Source: Curtobacterium sp. UNCCL20
GTDB lineage: Bacteria > Actinomycetota > Actinomycetes > Actinomycetales > Microbacteriaceae
Reading direction: 5' to 3'
DNA length: 64,000 nucleotides
Assembly: GCF_900101675.1 (NCBI RefSeq)
Contig: NZ_FNKG01000002.1
Location: 762,298 to 826,297, forward strand
Part shown: positions 60,361 through 64,000 of the stretch, in pieces
Layout of the letters: each line of letters begins with the position of its first letter
How positions within the stretch are numbered: position 1 is the stretch's first letter
The notes under the pieces: model-generated
Databases searched by the model: none
Told to the model about the DNA's origin: nothing
Seen by the model: the letters and a program-made list of their open reading frames with translations, nothing else
Program-made: the position numbers and the translations under genes

Positions 60361-60373
60361 GGGAGTGGCTGAC

Positions 60374-61456
60374 ATGCCGAAGGACACCACCGTGCAGACC
60401 GTCAGGCTCGCTGTGATCCGCGGCGACGGCATCGGACCCGAGGTCGTCGACGAGGCCCTCAAGGTGCTGCACGCGGTGCTGCCCGACGACCTCGTGGTCG
60501 AGGAGACCCCGTTCTCCCTCGGTGCCACCCGCTACCTCGAGACCGGCGACATCCTCACCGAGGACGACATGTCGGCCATCGCCGCCCACGACGCGATCCT
60601 GCTCGGCGCGGTCGGCGGGGACCCCCGCGACCCCCGGCTCGCCGGCGGGATCATCGAACGCGGGCTGCTGCTGCAGCTGCGGTTCGCGTTCGACCACTAC
60701 GTCAACCTCCGGCCGACCAAGGTGTACGACGCGGTGTCGACTCCGCTCGCTGATCCGGGAGCGGTCGACTTCGTCGTCGTGCGCGAGGGGACCGAGGGTC
60801 CGTACGTCGGCAACGGCGGGGCGATCCGGACCGGCACGCCGCAGGAGATCGCGACCGAGGTCTCGCTCAACACCGCGTTCGGTGTCGAGCGGGTCGTCCG
60901 GTACGCGTTCGACCTCGCCGACCGTCGGCCCCGGAAGCACCTCACGCTGGTGCACAAGAGCAACGTCCTGGTGCACGCCGGGTCCCTGTGGCAGCGCACC
61001 GTCGCGGCCGTCGGGCAGGAGTACCCGGACGTCACCGTGGACTACCAGCACGTCGATGCGGTCACCATCCACATGGTGCGGGAACCTGCTAGGTTCGACG
61101 TCATCGTCACCGACAACCTCTTCGGCGACATCATCACCGACCTGGCCGGCGCGATCAGCGGGGGCATCGGTCTGGCGGCCTCGGGCAACATCAACCCGGA
61201 CGGCACCTTCCCCAGCATGTTCGAGCCGGTCCACGGCTCGGCGCCGGACATCGCGGGTCAGCAGAAGGCCGATCCGACGGCCGCCATCCTCTCCGTCGCA
61301 CTGCTGCTCGACCACATCGGTCGCAGCGACCTCGCGGCGGCGGTGACGCGGGCGGTCGAGGCCGACCTGGCTGACCGGGGTACCTCCGAGCGTCGCACCG
61401 CCGAGATCGGCGACGCCATCGCCGCTGCGGCCACGGCCCGCACCACCACCGCCTGA
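60374..61456 (+). CDS. leuB: 3-isopropylmalate dehydrogenase
   Basis: A 360-residue enzyme oxidatively decarboxylating 3-isopropylmalate in leucine synthesis. The N-terminus is [15 protein letters not shown]; the substrate motif is [16 protein letters not shown], catalytic Lys is in [13 protein letters not shown], metal-binding acids are in [20 protein letters not shown], and the NAD motif [20 protein letters not shown] follows. The start at ATG 60374 ([12 protein letters not shown]) is preceded by GGGAGTG. ilvE follows 15 bp after its stop. Confidence 0.97.
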   Translation: MPKDTTVQTVRLAVIRGDGIGPEVVDEALKVLHAVLPDDLVVEETPFSLGATRYLETGDILTEDDMSAIAAHDAILLGAVGGDPRDPRLAGGIIERGLLLQLRFAFDHYVNLRPTKVYDAVSTPLADPGAVDFVVVREGTEGPYVGNGGAIRTGTPQEIATEVSLNTAFGVERVVRYAFDLADRRPRKHLTLVHKSNVLVHAGSLWQRTVAAVGQEYPDVTVDYQHVDAVTIHMVREPARFDVIVTDNLFGDIITDLAGAISGGIGLAASGNINPDGTFPSMFEPVHGSAPDIAGQQKADPTAAILSVALLLDHIGRSDLAAAVTRAVEADLADRGTSERRTAEIGDAIAAAATARTTTA

Positions 61457-61471
61457 CAGGAGCCTCCCCAG

Positions 61472-62581
61472 ATGAGCACCGACACCGCCTTCGGACTCGC
61501 GTTCTCGACCACCCCCTCCCGGGAGCGGCGTGCCGCGGCCGAGCGTGAGGAGATCCTCGCCGACCCGGGCTTCGGCAAGCACTTCACGGACCACATGGCC
61601 ACCGTGCAGTGGACGCTCGACGACGGGTGGCACGACGCGTCCATCCACCCGTACGGTCCGATCTCGCTCGACCCGAGCGCCAGCGTGCTGCACTACGCGC
61701 AGGAGATCTTCGAGGGGCTGAAGGCGTACCGGCACCAGGACGGCTCGGTCTGGACGTTCCGCCCGGACGCCAACGCCCGTCGGTTCCAGCGGTCCGCTCG
61801 TCGGCTGGCGCTGCCGGAGCTCCCGGTGGAGACCTTCGTCGAGTCGATCCGGCATCTCGTCCGGACGGACGTCGACTGGGTGCCGTCCGCGCCGGAGACC
61901 AGCCTGTACCTGCGGCCGTTCATGATCGCGACGGAGTCGTTCCTCGGCGTCCGTGCAGCGCAGGAAGTCGCCTACCACTGCATCGCGAGCCCGGCCGGGG
62001 CGTACTTCACCTCGGGCCCGAAGCCGGTCTCGATCTGGCTGTCGACGCAGTACGCCCGCGCCGGCAAGGGTGGTACCGGTGCAGCGAAGACCGGTGGCAA
62101 CTACGCGTCGTCGCTGCTGCCCCAGCAAGAGGCGTACGAGCACGGGTGCCAGCAGGTGATGTTCCTCGACTCGGTCGAGGGCAAGTACCTCGAAGAGCTC
62201 GGCGGCATGAACGTCGTACTGGTGAAGTCCGACGGCACGCTCGTGACCCCCGACTCCGACTCCATCCTCGAGGGCATCACCCGCGACTCGATCCTGCAGC
62301 TGGCAGAGGACCGCGGCCTCCGCGTCGAACGGCGCCGCGTCACCCTCGACGAGTGGCGCGACGGCGTGGCGGACGGCTCCATCACCGAGGCCTTCGCGTG
62401 CGGCACGGCCGCCGTGGTGACCCCGATCGCGGAGCTCCGCGGTGAGGGCTTCACGATCGGTTCGCCGACCGTCGGCGCCGGGGAACTGACGATGTCCCTG
62501 CGCGACGAGCTCACCGACATCCAGTACGGCCGCCGTCCCGACCCGCACGGGTGGATGACGCGCCTGACCGATCCGGCCTGA
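61472..62581 (+). CDS. ilvE: Branched-chain amino acid aminotransferase
   Basis: A 369-residue class IV PLP enzyme, the last step of valine, leucine and isoleucine synthesis. The PLP-lysine is in AAKTGGNYASSLLPQ. QEIFEGLKAYRH, RPFMIATESFLGVRA and the conserved EELGGMNVVLVKSDG are present; the phosphate-binding end is ITEAFACGTAAVVTPI. An CAGGAG ribosome-binding site precedes ATG 61472. It is the third gene of serA-leuB-ilvE. Confidence 0.97.
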   Translation: MSTDTAFGLAFSTTPSRERRAAAEREEILADPGFGKHFTDHMATVQWTLDDGWHDASIHPYGPISLDPSASVLHYAQEIFEGLKAYRHQDGSVWTFRPDANARRFQRSARRLALPELPVETFVESIRHLVRTDVDWVPSAPETSLYLRPFMIATESFLGVRAAQEVAYHCIASPAGAYFTSGPKPVSIWLSTQYARAGKGGTGAAKTGGNYASSLLPQQEAYEHGCQQVMFLDSVEGKYLEELGGMNVVLVKSDGTLVTPDSDSILEGITRDSILQLAEDRGLRVERRRVTLDEWRDGVADGSITEAFACGTAAVVTPIAELRGEGFTIGSPTVGAGELTMSLRDELTDIQYGRRPDPHGWMTRLTDPA

Positions 62582-62599
62582 CCTCCCACCCGGCGTCGG

Positions 62600-62605
62600 T
62601 AGGCT
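62600..62605 (+). promoter_or_regulatory. -10 box of FAH gene, leaderless geometry
   Basis: TAGGCT ends 6 nt before GTG 62612. A separate promoter would let the hydrolase be made apart from ilvE. Confidence 0.5.
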
Positions 62606-62611
62606 CCAACG

Positions 62612-63382
62612 GTGAAGATCGCACGGTTCAGCAGCAAGGGCGAAGACCCTCGGTACGGCATCCTCGACGAGCGCGACCTGGTCGTGCTGGCGGGTGACCC
62701 GATGTACCAGGGGTTCGAGACGACGGGGGAGCGGGTGCCGCTGGCCGACGCCAAACTCCTGGCACCGGTCATCCCGCGGTCGAAGGTCATCGGCGTCGGG
62801 CTCAACTACGCGGAGCACGCGTCCGAGATGGACGAGCGTGCTGGCGACGACCCGGTCGTGTTCCTCAAGCCGAACACCTCGGTGATCGGACCGGAGGACC
62901 CGATCCGGCTGCCGGCAGGCATCGGGCGGGTGGACCACGAGGGTGAACTCGCCATCGTGATCGGCTCCCTGGCGAAGAACGTCGCGCGCGAGGACTTCGC
63001 GAGCGTCATCCTCGGGTACACGATCGCGAACGACGTGACCGCCCGTGACCTGCAGGCACGCGATGGTCAGTGGACTCGTGCGAAGGGCTTCGACACCTTC
63101 TGCCCGCTCGGCCCGGCGATCGAGACCGAGATCGACCCGTCGGACATCCGCATCGAGACCCGCGTGGACGGCGACCTGCGTCAGGTCGGGTCCACCAACG
63201 AGATGGTGCACGACATCCCGTCCCTGATCGAGTTCATCTCCTCGATCTGGACCCTGTTGCCCGGCGACGTCATCCTGACCGGTACGCCGGCGGGCGTCGG
63301 GGAGATCCGCGACGGCGAGGTCGTCGAGGTCACGATCTCGGGCCTCGGCACCCTGAAGAACCCCGTCATCGCTCGTCACTGA
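62612..63382 (+). CDS. Fumarylacetoacetate hydrolase-family protein
   Basis: A 256-residue FAH-superfamily enzyme. The N-terminal part MKIARFSSKGEDPRYGILDER is family-like. VIGVGLNYAEHASEM, the metal-binding Glu/Asp in GRVDHEGELAIVIG and FASVILGYTIANDVTARDLQ, and GDVILTGTPAGVGEIRDGEVV are present. The family includes 2-hydroxyhepta-2,4-diene-1,7-dioate isomerases, acylpyruvate hydrolases and oxaloacetate decarboxylases; which one cannot be told here. It follows ilvE and directly precedes the rRNA operon. Confidence 0.9.
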   Translation: MKIARFSSKGEDPRYGILDERDLVVLAGDPMYQGFETTGERVPLADAKLLAPVIPRSKVIGVGLNYAEHASEMDERAGDDPVVFLKPNTSVIGPEDPIRLPAGIGRVDHEGELAIVIGSLAKNVAREDFASVILGYTIANDVTARDLQARDGQWTRAKGFDTFCPLGPAIETEIDPSDIRIETRVDGDLRQVGSTNEMVHDIPSLIEFISSIWTLLPGDVILTGTPAGVGEIRDGEVVEVTISGLGTLKNPVIARH

Positions 63383-63394
63383 CCTCGATGCACC

Positions 63395-63429
63395 GAACGG
63401 CCCGCTCCCTGCACGGGGGTGGGCCGTTC
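63395..63429 (+). terminator. Hairpin after FAH gene
   Basis: GAACGGCCC (63395-63403) and GGGCCGTTC (63421-63429), a 9-bp perfect stem, with a G/C-rich loop. It isolates the rRNA operon from upstream transcription. Confidence 0.7.
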
Positions 63430-63478
63430 CGCGTATCCACGGGCATCCGTAGCGCGACACGCCCGGGAGGCGGGACGG

Positions 63479-63508
63479 TTGGCGGGGCCCCGGGGGCCTG
63501 TGTAAAGT
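63479..63508 (+). promoter_or_regulatory. rRNA operon promoter
   Basis: TTGGCG (63479-63484) and TAAAGT (63503-63508) are 18 bp apart, the best -10 in the leader region. Transcription would start near 63515. Confidence 0.6.
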
Positions 63509-63514
63509 AATCAC

Positions 63515-63889
63515 TCGTTGCCGCTGAGGCGGAGAACGGAACGGCCGAGACGGTCACCGGAGTGAGAGCCCCGGAGATGCAGTCCGGACGGGGTCCCGCT
63601 CAGGCAACCGATCCCGATGAAGCTCCACTCTAGTAGTGGTGCCCTCGGGGTGAAGACGAAATGCCTCTCTGGCGAAGCTCCTTCATGGGGTGGAGCGGGG
63701 AGTGCGTCTGGTCCTTGAGAACTCAACAGCGTGCACATTGTCAATGCCAATTTATTGATTGACCTCGTGCCTGGTCGGTTTTTCCGGCTGGGTCATGATG
63801 CAATTCCTTTTGGATTGAAGATTGTCAGTTGACAGTCAACAGTCAGAATCAACTCGGTCTGATGCCTTCGGGTGTTGGGTCTGTATTTT
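63515..63889 (+). ncRNA. rRNA operon leader with antitermination element
   Basis: The 375-nt leader turns AT-rich near its end, unlike the rest of the window. TTGAGAACTCAA (63715-63726), preceded by CC and followed by CAGCGTGCAC, is the conserved element found ahead of actinobacterial 16S genes and taken to be boxA-like. GTTGAC-A-GTCAAC (63828-63840) and the neighbouring TCAGAATCAACT may form the processing stem with sequence beyond 16S. No gene is seen here. Confidence 0.7.
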
Positions 63890-64000
63890 TTTACGGAGAG
63901 TTTGATCCTGGCTCAGGACGAACGCTGGCGGCGTGCTTAACACATGCAAGTCGAACGATGATGCCCAGCTTGCTGGGTGGATTAGTGGCGAACGGGTGAG
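63890..64000 (+). rRNA. 16S rRNA, 5' end (truncated by window)
   Basis: The conserved AGAGTTTGATCCTGGCTCAG begins at 63897, placing the mature 5' end about 63890 by comparison with E. coli numbering. GACGAACGCTGGCGGCGTGC and the V1 loop around CCCAGCTTGCTGGG follow. That V1 sequence is what I associate with Curtobacterium. The gene runs off the right edge. Confidence 0.97.

Noticed and set aside
60350..63514. 1054-residue minus-strand frame opposite leuB-ilvE-FAH
   Set aside because: It is antisense to three well-supported enzyme genes and has low-complexity composition.
63511..63750. 79-residue minus-strand frame in the rRNA leader
   Set aside because: It lies wholly antisense to the conserved rRNA leader; frames here are often annotated as hypothetical proteins but have no support.

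Overview
This is a stretch of chromosome from a high-GC actinobacterium, most likely family Microbacteriaceae and plausibly genus Curtobacterium. The partial 16S rRNA at the right edge has the V1 helix sequence I associate with Curtobacterium. The gene order also matches the actinobacterial core (whiB2 ... sahH; mtrA-mtrB-lpqB-comF-hpf-secA-pdtaS-whiB1). I see no insertion sequence, prophage, CRISPR array or integrase. The window is mostly core genome, with small lineage-specific modules placed between core blocks.

Layout. 1-7353: whiB2, a large membrane glycosyltransferase, a DUF5719 exported protein, a Zincin_1-like protein without a visible zinc motif, a DUF3499 protein and sahH. 7354-15203: RDD protein, SpoIIM-like protein, and a tightly overlapping minus-strand operon (AAA+ MoxR ATPase, DUF58, DUF4350, DUF4129, and a membrane protein with seven PQQYGQ repeats). 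15347-24187: mtrA-mtrB-lpqB, comF-like, hpf and secA. 24273-28183: an Rv3235-like gene, pdtaS, whiB1, a small membrane protein, bcp and tRNA-Lys(CTT). 28266-31779: a YigZ/IMPACT protein, then a four-gene overlapping operon encoding an EspR-like regulator, an ImmA/IrrE metallopeptidase, a seven-helix membrane protein and an alpha/beta hydrolase. 31905-36296: a SCO4848-like membrane protein, a response regulator and kinase pair with a PepSY lipoprotein, a VOC protein and an unknown protein. 36394-41656: an AnsP-type permease divergent from proVWX (osmoprotectant uptake). 41759-48440: MscS, a 63-aa membrane protein, an SLC13/ArsB-like transporter, CorA and an 890-aa membrane protein of unknown role. 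48623-50990: otsA-otsB (trehalose). 51108-63382: branched-chain amino acid genes ilvD-ilvB-ilvN-ilvC and leuB-ilvE, with mtlD, two small membrane proteins, serA and an FAH-family hydrolase. 63383-64000: rRNA promoter, leader and the first ~111 nt of 16S rRNA.

How the genes fit together. Three themes recur. The first is envelope homeostasis and cell-cycle control (whiB2, MtrAB-LpqB, the MoxR/DUF58 block, SecA). The second is osmotic and turgor adaptation (proVWX, MscS, otsAB, possibly MtrA, and a MtrA-like repeat ahead of the ansP/proV divergon). The third is amino acid synthesis.

Non-coding structure stands out. There is a family of long GC-rich hairpins whose stems begin with (T/G)GGAGGC and end with GCCTCC. 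Short tandem repeats of 21, 23 and 27 bp sit at gene 3' ends. A dispersed element is built on the palindrome GAACACCGGTGTTC. Many genes have a TAgnnT -10 box exactly 6-7 nt before the start codon, which predicts leaderless mRNAs. The best candidates for under-described biology are the EspR-like/IrrE/7TM/hydrolase operon (29000-31779) and the response regulator-kinase-PepSY module, in which identical CTTCAG direct repeats with an 11-bp period sit ahead of both the regulator and the lipoprotein gene.

All assignments come from reading the sequence and from remembered family knowledge. No database search was run.
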